Assembly: GCA_013398015.1 (NCBI GenBank)
Contig: VZRR01007593.1
Span: 62,001 to 126,000, forward strand
Direction: 5' to 3'
Source of the DNA: Oreocharis arfaki
Lineage: Eukaryota > Chordata > Aves > Passeriformes > Paramythiidae
Length of the DNA: 64,000 nucleotides
This document shows positions 1 to 12,100 of the stretch, piece by piece (the stretch's first letter is position 1; each line of letters starts with the position of its first letter). Under the pieces are notes generated by a model. The model ran no database searches and had not been told where the DNA came from. It saw only the letters and a list, made by a program, of their open reading frames with translations. A program made the translations under genes and the position numbers.

Positions 1-101
1 TATTTTGTCCACCTTGAAACCCATAATTCTTGCTCTCCCCTATGAACAGCGACTCTGATACCTCCTGGCTGGCACCTTCATCATTTGGGAAGCTCCCATC
101 A
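1..101 (-). CDS. CEMIP2: CEMIP2 coding exon c14, cut by the left window edge
   Basis: The exon enters in phase 2 after the acceptor TTGATAG and encodes SDGSFPNDEGASQEVSESLF, then IGESKNYGFQGGQN, again matching CEMIP2. No donor is visible before position 1, so the exon continues outside. All downstream exons, including the second GG domain and the stop codon, are outside the window. Confidence 0.92.
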
Positions 102-3100
102 CTATCAAAGCAACATCAGAGATAAGTCTTTAGCCAAGACTCTCCAGCAGAAGATAATACCAAGGCATAGTACTACTTTTACTTCCCTAACAGTCCTCCT
201 CAAGCAAAGCAGTACATATCATTAACACTAACAGAGGCTAACTCCCTGAAATGTTCAGCAGAGCCAAACATTAAAATTTTTAACTCCCTTTGTAGTGCAG
301 CACTTTTTGATTTACAGCCCACTTTTGCAATCTTAGAACCAGTTTGTCATAATCTAAATAGCAGCAGTTTTATCTGACTACCTAAGTTACTTGATATTTT
401 TCATTAGAAAGAGGCCTTACCCCTGCTAAATGGTCACCCCCTTTATTTTCCATTACTCACTGTCAGCTGGAAAATAAAATAAGGCCCAAGGAATCACACA
501 CTACCAAGAATACCTGGATAAATATAGCCTTTCTGGTAAAGAGGCAGCAAACTGTGGTGTAAACCAAGCACAAGTTGAACTAAAGTGGAAGCTCTGGCAG
601 CTGTGCCAGTTTACAGCCTCTCTAACATCATCTGCACGACTGGAAATACAACCTGGCCCCAAACCGAAACTGCAGCCTTATGAAAGTATACCTATGAAAT
701 TTAATACATGCATGTAGATTTTCTAAGCTTCTCAGCAGGGAAACACAGAAATGATTAACAAAGTACTCACCTAGCAAATGTCAAACCTATTCCATTGTCT
801 GCAAACCTACAAGAAAGCCCAAAGCATCAGCTGTTTTTTTTTGAATTATCCTACAATCGGCTAATGTAAGAGTACCTCCTGCTATGCACTGAAAAAGCCT
901 GAATTTTTCTATTAATGGAACTGAGAACCACCACACACTTTACTTTTCTAAAAGCATTCTTGTTAAAAAGTAATTAAATAATTTTCTACACATTTTAAGC
1001 AGGACTTCAGAGCTTCAGGGAGACAACAGAAATCCCAGTCTGAATTTACTGTCCCTACCAACTCTTAGGCTTCTTTTCACTACAGCCGTTTATTTGCTGT
1101 TTAAGGCAGGTTCTCATCCAATCACATATAAAACTTGCATTTGAAGTAAGAGAATGGTATGAAAGCTGGTCATGATATTGAGAAGTTCCTCAAGTCAACA
1201 ATCAATCCTCTCCTATAACCCTGCTGTAATGTCTTTTCATAAACAAAGTTTCAAGGAAAACTTCTTAACAGCATGCAGCTGTTTGCTTCTGAATACCTAC
1301 CCGGAGTTTTGAATGAGGATATCCCCTCCCCTGACCCAGGCCCCATGATCATTGTTTTTGAAAGAGATTAATCTGTCAATCAGGGCAGCAACTCGGGGCT
1401 TTTCAGGGTCTGCATCTTGATGAGGTCGAAACCTGGGAGAGAAAAACACTCAGTACAAGAAAACTTTTTATTTTACATGTGCCATATATGTTGCGCTGAG
1501 TAAGCCTGAAAGATCTGAAAACACTCATCTGATGGGCAAATTCCACTCTGCTTCATGTTTGGAATGAAAGAAGCTAAAATCAGGTATAGCTCTGGTCCTC
1601 TATTACTAGAAAATTACTAGTCTTTGGGGTATAATGAAGCAGGAATGTGAAACTTCTCTTTTCCAGTAACTCTCACAGGCTCTTGCTCAATCTCCCTAAG
1701 TTTCTTTAGCTGCCTTTAGCCTCCCTTTATCCCCTTTTTCTTTTTGCCCTCCTCAGTTGCACTGAGGCATTAATGGGAAGTTTGATGAAGGGAATTAAAA
1801 GCTCCTTGGAAAGACACATAGGGCTGACATTAGTTTTGCAAGCACAGTCTGGACATTGGTCTAACTGGTCCTTCAAAAGTTTCCAACTCTTCCAGCATAC
1901 AGGACTGCTTCTCCTCTAGGCGTGCCTGAGTTTTTTTTATTGCATTGCTACCAAGATGGTCTTGTACAGTAAATTATGACTGGAATCTAGTTTAAATAGT
2001 AGGAAGAAACAGTCTAATTAAGAACTGGTGACATTTTCACTTCATTATCGCCAAGGCCCCAGAGATAATACATTTTTAAAAATTGCAAACATCCATTTTG
2101 AGTGGGTAAAGATATCTACGTCTGCTGCCCCCATCATCTAAAATATTTTTGATCAGATTTGGATCTGCCCCCTCCCCATCCAAGGGAGAAAGGGGAAAAT
2201 ACGTAAATGTTAGGTTTTGATAGTCTCAGTCTTCTCAACTAACATTTAAACCCCTCCAGTCTGGTTCCATGTACAATGATTAGGGGCCTCACGTAGTTAT
2301 GCAGTACTCATACAATTTCTCTCTGCTGTGAAACATGACCCCATTTCATGCACTGAGTTTCTTGCATCCTCAACACACTACAGGCCTCAGAGGGCATTTT
2401 GCCCCTCTCAAGTTCCTCCTGACTACCTGTTACGACTGGGGTAAACCACAAGGGTTATATGGGCTTTCTGTCAAAACATGGAACTAGCAGGTTCATTTCC
2501 AAATCATGAAGTATTGCGTATCATCAAAATTTGCAACTTTCCTCTTTCCATCTGCAGCAGTCGCTTAACTGTCCCTGTCCTAAATACAGGACAATTGAGA
2601 ATAAAGATAATCCTATCAACCATTATTTTCAGCGCTAATGCTTAGTTGACACAATAAAATGTTGACAGATAAGAGTTATCCAATACTTTCATTTAACCAC
2701 TATCCCGGGCTATTTTATTTGCAGTTCAGGGCAAGACTAACCAGGCACAGTATAACCTGGAACTTCCGTAGACTCCCCATTACTTTCTCTCACTTTGTAA
2801 ACTAAAGAAAATGTGGTTGATTGCACCACTTCTGCAAAGTGCCTTCAGCAGAACTGTAGCACTGAGCTATGACTTCCAAGTCTAGAAGTAATGCAAGAAA
2901 CATTCAGCAGTAGGAAAGGCAAGCAGATGCATTACTGAAGCCTTTTTCTAACCATTAGTTAGAACTGAGTCATAAATCAGAAGATCATATTTTAAAGGAT
3001 TATTTTCCTATTAGCAGCAGTTCTAGAAAATATTTTAATCATGACAGTAGAGCATGTTTAAAACAATGTCTTCTAAGAGGATGAAAACTATCCTGAGCAA

Positions 3101-6100
3101 AAGCTAAGAAGATACCCAAATCCTTTAAGAGACACCATCTCTGTTGTTCCCAAAACAGATGAATATATGCAGGAAAAGAACATATATGAACCCGCTATTT
3201 GGTTATCATTTATAAATTATTTTATTGTTTTAAAAGGGTTTTTCCCCATATGAATGTAAGAGCAGTCTCAAAACTTTGCCATTTTTCACTCACTTTAAAG
3301 AAAATATCCTTTACCTTGCATTGTTGTCCAAACAAAGATATTCTCTGGGATCATCAGCACTAGCATTAGTTGTTTTAACACCCTTATCAATGAACAAACC
3401 AGCCTGAAATAAGCAAGTAAAGAAAATTCACACTATCCAAAATTAGAGTAAACACAAAAATTTTAAAATTTAAGCATTGCATTCCATACACGTTAGAAAC
3501 TCTTAGATCTTTCAGCTTGGCTTTAATTGGCATATTGTCTACAGGAAAACTATCTAATTAATATAATAAACCAGTCTGTGCTAAAAGGAAAGGAATTATC
3601 TGTGATTAAAAAAAAAAAAGTAACGGAAAATGATCAAAGTTCACTTCTGATTTCTTTCACAACATCTATCTGAGTTCCATTTACTACCAGATGCCGTTCT
3701 GGAAAATCTGGAAGCCAATCTTGCAATGAAATCAAATTATTCTCATAAATGAAAATCAATAAATAAAAGAAAAGAAGACCAAAACTCACTGTTAAAAAGC
3801 CTTTCTATTTCACTTTAAAACTAAACTACCTTTAGCACTAGAGACTATTTTGGCCCAAGCAGTCACAAGCTTGAAACTCAATCATCCAGTATGAAATAAA
3901 TTACTTGAGAATATAAAAGTATGAGGAACCATTTGTGCTCTTTTACCTGAATTACATACAAATATCTGCAACTACTTTCACCTCTGATCAAAATCATGAT
4001 TGCAATTGAGTCTTATACACAAGTAGATTCTCGGACCTGCTAGGGGAGTTCTCTTTCAACATGGAATTTTAGCACACAAACTGCTACCCCAACTGAAAGA
4101 TGATACTAGCTATACAGCTGAAACTCTTTTCTTCACAATGTACTTTCGTATTCAGCTTGTTTTAATTGAATCCGAACAAAATGCCTTACAGTCCCAAACA
4201 CACTGTTAACACAACTTCCTTAAAACATTGCATCATTTCTCGGTATTCCAGACAACCAACCATCAAGGAAAATCGGTTTCACTTGGCAAAAAAAAAATCC
4301 AATAATGATTCTATGAGGTTTCAATGGTTAAACTAGGAGACTCTCCTGTAGCAACCAAATACAAATAAGTATTTATTTAGAGTTAGGTTGCTCTGTAAAT
4401 GCCATTATACTTATACATACACACAGAAGCTAGACTCCAAATGAAATACTTTAAGGACTTCAGCTGAAGTGAAACTTTGGCTGAGATGTGGAAAAGGTTT
4501 GAAAGCCATACTAACAAAACACTCCTCGATGACTGTAGGCTGAGAACTCCATAAGAAAACTGTTGCAAATAACTAGGCTCCTGAAGGCAATACTGAAGCT
4601 TAATCTCTAGCCAGGTGCAAACACCTGAGTTACTATACATTGGAGACTCAGAAAAATAAGTTGTAACTACTGCAGCGAGCTCTTAGATGAATCATTACTA
4701 TAATAAACTTTGATTCTTCAAGGACCAACTTTCTTTGGAGTAGCAAAGCTATAAAGAATAGCATCTGAAATGCTACTTGTAAGAAAAATTATTTAATTAG
4801 AAGTATTAATTTATTTTATTTGTTTGTGTCTTACGAGGATCTGAAACAGTGAATACTCAAAATGCAATGGAAAATACACCCATGCTGATTATACATTGTT
4901 CGACAGTACAGTTCAAATATAGCACTAACTCTATCTCCTAATCAGCTTAAAATGCAAACAGACAAGTTCAAATACAGAATATTGAGACATAAAAACTTCA
5001 CTTTTTTTTTAAAATAACATACTACATTACCTTAAAATTAGAATGAACCCTGTTGTTATAGAAGATTCCTAGGGGTGTAAGCTCTGATTTGGTTTCAATG
5101 GCTAAACTATGAGAATCTCCTGTAGCAACCTTGTGGAACAAATACCATATTCCAGCATCCTGCAAGAAAGGAGAGAGTAACACTACTTATAAGTGATTCT
5201 GATACTTCTATTGGTGGTCATACATCCATTCACAGAAAAAATGTACGCTAAATTGAACTTGGATATTTTAAATAAAGAAGCAAGTAAAACCAGAGACCAA
5301 TGGAATTGTACCCAATGGAATATGTATTTTAAAATAAAGTCTCCAAACAAGTGTTCAGTCTGAGAAAAAGTGAGATTTTGCAAATAAGGCTATATTCTAG
5401 TAGAAAATATGAACTAAAAAGTATTTTGCTTCTCAGTGAATCCCTGCAACACCACATATTTAAGATGTTCTAATATTTCAAAGCAGGAAAGTGTCCAAGT
5501 TAACATAACTTCTGCATTTCAGTTATGTCATCCCACACACTAGATTTTCCTTTACTAGTAGATAATACTATTCACAGTAAGATATTGAAAATAATTCCTC
5601 CTCTCCTTACTGTTCCAGACTGTTAAGGCTGGTTCATCCTTGCTCCCATGAAAATTTAAATGGCACAGACAAAAAAATCCACAAGAGCTTTCAGAAGACA
5701 GGAAAAAAATGCATATGAAGAAATCCAGCCAGATTGGGGAACTGTGCCAATAACATGCAGTAATAATTTTAGTCTCTGTTCATTTTCTGTATTTTAGTAT
5801 CTCTGCTCTTAAAGAAGCTGGATTTATCTCCTAAAAGAGACCCACAAAATGTCCCTTTCAGTGACATGAGCAGCTTGTCATGAATTACACCCATACATAT
5901 GCATTCACTAAAGGTGGCATTACGACAACACCTGCATAGCAGACACCTACAGACATGAAAAATTATGCCTGACCATAGGCTGTGTGCCCGTAAAAAAAAA
6001 AAAAAAAAAATCACCCCACAAGGCACACTAAAGGGTTAAATGGTAGATAAAGAAACACTGAGTGCTCCATCTCATGAAAAACAGTCATCAACCTTTTCAA

Positions 6101-9100
6101 GAAACATGGATAAAGCCAATTCACCCTGGCTTAAAAGATTTCATGCATTTCATTCCAAGAATACACTAATTTTCCAAACAGTGCTGGAAAATCTACTTTA
6201 CAGTAATGTTCCCATCCCAGTGTGTAATGATGACGCACTGACATTTCTGGTGATTAACCATTACAAAGCAAATATGGATGTTCCATTAATAAAAATACCA
6301 AAATCTTACCTCACATATAATTAAGTACAGCTCTGTACTTGGCAAACTCAAGTAAATTTTATCCAAAACACCCCTTGATGCTTGAAAATTAGACTTAGAT
6401 AAACTTGAAAGCTTGTTAAGCATCTGCAAGCATTCAGAAATATGAAAAAGGGGAAGTTTTTTCTCTTCTGTTCTCTCTCACACACACCAAAACAAAAGAA
6501 ACATCTATTACCTATACAGCCTTACAATAGGCTTCACTGCACAATAAAGGACCTGGGGGAGGAATGGAATTATTTGGTTGTGAATTGCTCTAGTTTATAC
6601 CAGCAAAAGCTCTATAGTGCAGAGTTCGTACGAACACAGTTGAATTATTCTGTTTCTGAAACACAGTAAGCTGCGGTCCCTTTACACTAATGTGTTTGCA
6701 TCCATGCAAAGGAGGTACATCAGAGTGGCTAAACCTTTTAACAGACACAAATGATTGCTCCTGTCAGGCACAGCCAGCTAACAAAAGGAAGTGGCATCTA
6801 CTGGCATGAGCTACACAGGCAGAAAAAGACCTTGCAGGACTTAAGCACCGATCAAAGAAGCTGTTTAACTTAGCCTTAGCCTTTAACTTCAATTTTTTAG
6901 GCAATGCCTACACTAGGTATATTACATAAAGCAGACAAAATGGAAAGACATTCTGTTGGTCAGAAAAGAACTGGTTTGGTAGGTGTGTCCAGATCCTTCC
7001 TAGTGGTAAACAGTCAAATAGAAAAGTTTGTCAAAACAAACAAACAGAAACAAACCCACAACAATAAAAGCAACAAAAATTAGATCACACAAAAAACCAG
7101 AATAAAATTTTTAAATTTTTTTTAATACTTTAGGTATTCCAACTCAGTTAAGTATTTTGAATCCTATTCTATTTATTAATAACAGTTAATAAATAAATTA
7201 TCTATTTATATAAGTGCTATCTGTTAGAGAGAAATATTATCTGTGGCTAAGAACACACAGGCTCATATCCTTCCAACATTGAAGCCTTTACAACAACAAC
7301 CAACACCCTTTCCTATTTTCCATTCCCATTGATCTCTTCAGAAAAATCCAATTAAAAACCTTACATATCTCAGCCTCTCATCCAGTATAGAACAGACTCC
7401 AGTCCCCTCCTCCACAGTATGTACAAAGCTTTACTTCACAGGCAGCTATGACAAGACATTTGCACTAATACAAGGTTCAGAACAAGCAAAACTCTTATCA
7501 GCAGTCACTGGCTGGAAATAACTGACAAAAAAAGAAGTGTTCTAGTTGTTTCTCACACAATGAACACCTTTTTGTAGTCATATTCATTCCAGTGACTACA
7601 GCTCTTGCAGAGCTGTCACTAAACTCATGACAACCTACATAAATACAGAAGACTTAACTTGAAATGCACCAGTTCTGTGAAAACGAAAGGATTTCTACAT
7701 ATACGCATTGACACTACAGTCAGGTCTATTAACTATAAAGAAGAAGAGATCTCCTCTGTTCCAGCCACGACAAAGACTTTTGGCACCTCTTAAATGCACA
7801 CCTAGACACACCTTGCACTTTCAATGCCAATATGCTGCCAAGCATAAAAAGATTCATATATAAAAAAAGAAAAAAGTATGTGTGTATCTGGCAGTAAATG
7901 TTACAGATTTTACAAATGCCAGTGACATGAGCAGTTTGTCATGAATTATCACCCATACGCCTCACCTGTGAGCCTGCTGCTGCATTATTTATAAGATGAT
8001 TGTTGGGATGAGAAATCCAGAATGTTGAAACGGCCCTGAAATATCATTCAGAAACAAGTTACTACAGAAAACCTCTAGCTCCAACAGAAATATCTCCCCT
8101 TTTTAATAAGCACATCAGAAAAAGCTAAACTGACGAAGTAACTACTTCACATTCAAAATAAAAATCACAAAGCCTCCCACATCTACAAGTCAAAAATGCC
8201 TTTTTTTTTAGTTCAGTGCACAGTATTGTATTTAATGTTGCGCAGATATCCCATGCAATGATAAACCGTTTCAAGAAGCTTTCACAAGAAATAAGTAGTA
8301 TTCTGAAAAAAGAGTGGTGACAACTTGGGAATATGCATATATTTATGCAGTAGTGAAGATGTTCAACAGACTTCTAAGGCCCCAAGTATCACACAAAACA
8401 ATATGCCTATAAACCAATTTTTTTTATTAAAGACTAAATGCTAATTTTTATTACTGTTTTTAAAATACAAATACTATGTGAACTTCATTCATTACATTAT
8501 AGATAAAAATGTTTCCATCTGCATTTTGTCAAGAGATCATCAGCAGTTTAACTGCTGCAGCTGTTTGGGTTTTACTTTTTCATCATGACATACTCACATG
8601 CAGTCTGTGGCTGGCACTGGGACATAACTTCCATACACCTTATCCCTAATCCCAATACACATGCTGCTGTTTCTGTCTGTAGGTAGAAGAGTGCCTGGTT
8701 TTGTGACTAGCCCAAGGTTGTGGAACAAAGTATTCCTCTGTTCAATGCCATCTTCTATGAAGAAACAGTGACCTAGTGTGTCGTAGCCAATGGTGTCTTT
8801 TATCTGCAGAAATACAAGTTCATTATGTCAGTAGTAATAGCACTAACTGAGATTTATTTGACAAATACCATCTAGTTTTACTGTCTTGGCACAGCTGCAG
8901 AGTGAAGTTTCAGTATCAGCAGCTCAGATGATTCAAGCATATCGTTTTATTTATCCCTTACAAACACATTGCTATGTCTGGAGAGCTTAGCTGCCTTACA
9001 GCTGTCTTACAGCTCGCTGCTGTAAGAATCTGAAAAAAGAGAACGGTGAGGAGTGTTCGCAGTAATTTATTTATACACTGAAGTAAGAGAACCATTGCTG

Positions 9101-12100
9101 AGCCTTGGATTTGCAGTAGGGATGGGATTAGTTTGGTGTCTAAATGCTCTTTATAACATTTATTTCAACATAGTACGTTTTACTCTCTTTGCACCTACCA
9201 GCAAACCATTAGTTGCATGAACAGTCACACATCTGGAAAAACAGTGATGAATGGAAAGACCTTCCAGGTAAGTTTTAAAAGTGTATCCCCCTTTTTCATC
9301 CACATCCCCACACAGGTGAAAGTGAACAGGGTAACTTCCAATCTGCTGCTGGCCCATTTGCTTCAATTCCACATAGGAGAGATGAACAGATGTGAAATTC
9401 TTCAAAATCTAAAAAGAATGAAGTCCAGAGTGAACAACCAATTATTTGACTTTTAACCAACGGAAATTTTAAGTTAATACATTATCTACTCCAGATGTAC
9501 AGAAGCTAGATGTACACAGTTGCCACATGCCAACATAACAAAAGTTAGAACAAACATTACTGTCTTGCTCTACAAGATGCCTTACAAAACTGTATCCTTC
9601 ATAAGTAAGTTTAAAATTTAAATCTCCATGTGGCTAAAACAGAAGAATTTTCACCAGACATACTGCCACACTTTACTGTTTCATCTTTACCAGGTGGCAC
9701 ATTAAATATTCTTACAGGTACTGTCCAACCAAAGAGAAGCCAACCACATCTGGATTGTCTGTAATGAAGCTGCACCAGCACAGTCCATCTGAGACAGGCT
9801 TAGCTGGATAAAAACCACAGAACAATGCAGACTCAAAGGAACCTGTTGAGATACACAGCCCAGTCGAGAGTTCAGTGCTGGGTCAGCTTTGCAAGACAGC
9901 TGCTCCGCACATTGCTCAGAGAATACCTCCAGTCACGAGATGCTCATGATGTCAATTGGTTCTACCCTTTCAACTTCCCTGCACGTGAGCATTATTTACC
10001 TTCTTTAAGCCTGGTCCCGTTGCCTCTTGTCCTATCACTATGCACCTCCAAGAACTGCTGTGACTGCTGTGACTCTAAACCCTCACCAGTACCTGAAGAC
10101 AGCAACAAGATCCCTCCTCTCAGCTCCCCGTCACTCACCATCACATACTGCCACACCACCACCTTTCTTGGACACACCCCAGTGCATCTACATTTTTATC
10201 GCAATGGGAACCCAAAACTGGACACAGCACTCCAGAGAAACATCTTTATTAAGGAATATATGGAATTACCCTCACAATCATACAACTTCACAGTAAAGTT
10301 ACCATGTACGAAGTAAAATCCTAACGGGCATTGTGCCAGTAATGGAGGAAAGAGAAAGTATTTTCTTCCACCTAACCTGCTACGAAAGCATAACCAATTG
10401 CAATAGCTAAACTGCAAGAAGCTAACAAGAGGGGGGAAAAAAACAAACAAAAAAAAACCAGAAAAAAAACTAAAACAAACCCTACTTATTTTTTTTTTCT
10501 GTAACTTCATTTCATTAACTTACTTGTACTGAGTATATATCAAAAATACCGATTTTCATATGTACTTTGTCCTCTAGGGAAATCAGTAATATTTTTTTCC
10601 TGCCTCCTCTAATTGAACTGTTAGGGTTTGCATGCCTAACGTACAGAGGGACGGCCAAAACCAGGCATCCCTCATCTCTAGCTCTTACTATCAAAAAGCA
10701 ACAAAACTGAAAACAGTGCCTCTCCTCACTGCCACTAAGCCTCCTTTAGGCTACTGTCCTAGTGACCAGTAGGAAATCCTGGATGTTCTAAAGCTATTAC
10801 ACTTCTTAATGTCAAGGGTCCCTCATGCTTGAGCACGTAAAATTAGCATAAGCCAAAAATGCTTTCAGTGCTGAAGTCTAGGTCGGGCAGCAGACACTCA
10901 CTACTCAAAACAGCCTCCTGAGAACAATTTAACTTCGACGAGTCAAAATGTTTGTTTTCTCTTCTACCTTCCAGACAACTGAAGGTCTGCTGTATTTACG
11001 CTTTTGTGGCAATCAAGGTCACACTTTGCAAGATTCACAGCTTGTCATTATCTTCTTTCATTACATGATCTTGAACATAAATGGCGCCTTGAATCCACCT
11101 ACTTTCTTCCACAAAACAAAAGCTGCCACACAGTAGGAAAGGGCTTATTTTCTTTCCCACTCTTACGTCCACCAATATGAAATTAAAATCTGTATTCAAA
11201 TAAACTCGAAAGACATTTAAACTGTGATGACCACATAATGAGCACAAATATATTTGCAACTAAAATGTGAGGCCTCAAACTTCTCCAGCATCAGTGAAGC
11301 ACTGCTGCTCAAATCTTTCATCTAAAAATGTAAGTGAACACAAGTTAAATTACTAGTTTCTATAACACGACTTTCTCTCAGCTTTATGTATTTGTTCATA
11401 ATACAATTTACAATAACCTTTACATAACCTTAGTACTTTCAGATTTTTAAGAAACTAAATACAAAAACCCATGGTACAAGTCAGTTTCTTCCTTCTCCAT
11501 GCCTCTCTAATGCTCAGGTTCAGGTAAGACAGATCTTTAGGATTCAATGCTCATCACCTGAGGAGGCAGGAAGGCAGTGAAAAGAAAGAAGAGAGATACA
11601 GAGGAGATCAAGCTTTATTATGTAATGTTATAGGATGCACATGTATGGATGTCACTTGTAGAGTTTAATCCCTGCCATACAACGTTGCAACACCTGCCGC
11701 ACATTTCTAGAACAGTTTGTGCATTACACTCCTTCCTTCAATTCTGCAGACTAAGGCGTGAGGAGTTAAACCTACTTTGGGGAAAGCTGAGAACAAAGTC
11801 ATTTCCACACAAAGCAAATGAATTAATGTCCTTTAAGTTTTAAAATCCCTTGAAGTTTAACATTAAACTTTTTGTGCTTAATATGTCTTTATAGGACTGA
11901 AAGTTAATTTAAAATGTTTTTCAAACCTTGATATGTCCACCAAACGTATCGTAACTGAAGAACTGACACTCTTTTTCAAGATAGCAGGTATTTTCCATCT
12001 CCCCCTTTATTAGGATGTTTCTTGTAAGAATTCCAACTTCTGCTCTCATGTCCACTCCATCAATTACTTCTCCTACATGAGGAAACTGAGGGTTTTCTGT

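Larger units (their letters stand above)
5160..7965 (-). other. CEMIP2 intron c9-c10
   Basis: A 2.8-kb intron with an A-run of 18 bases or so near 5993-6010 and AT-rich sequence near 7100-7220. It holds both copies of a 39-base duplicated segment (5859-5896 and 7920-7958). No other feature is visible; the short ORFs in it show no codon or homology support. Confidence 0.8.

Noticed and set aside
9825..10316. Plus-strand ORF of 163 codons
   Set aside because: It overlaps a degraded CR1 read in antisense and has no recognisable protein.
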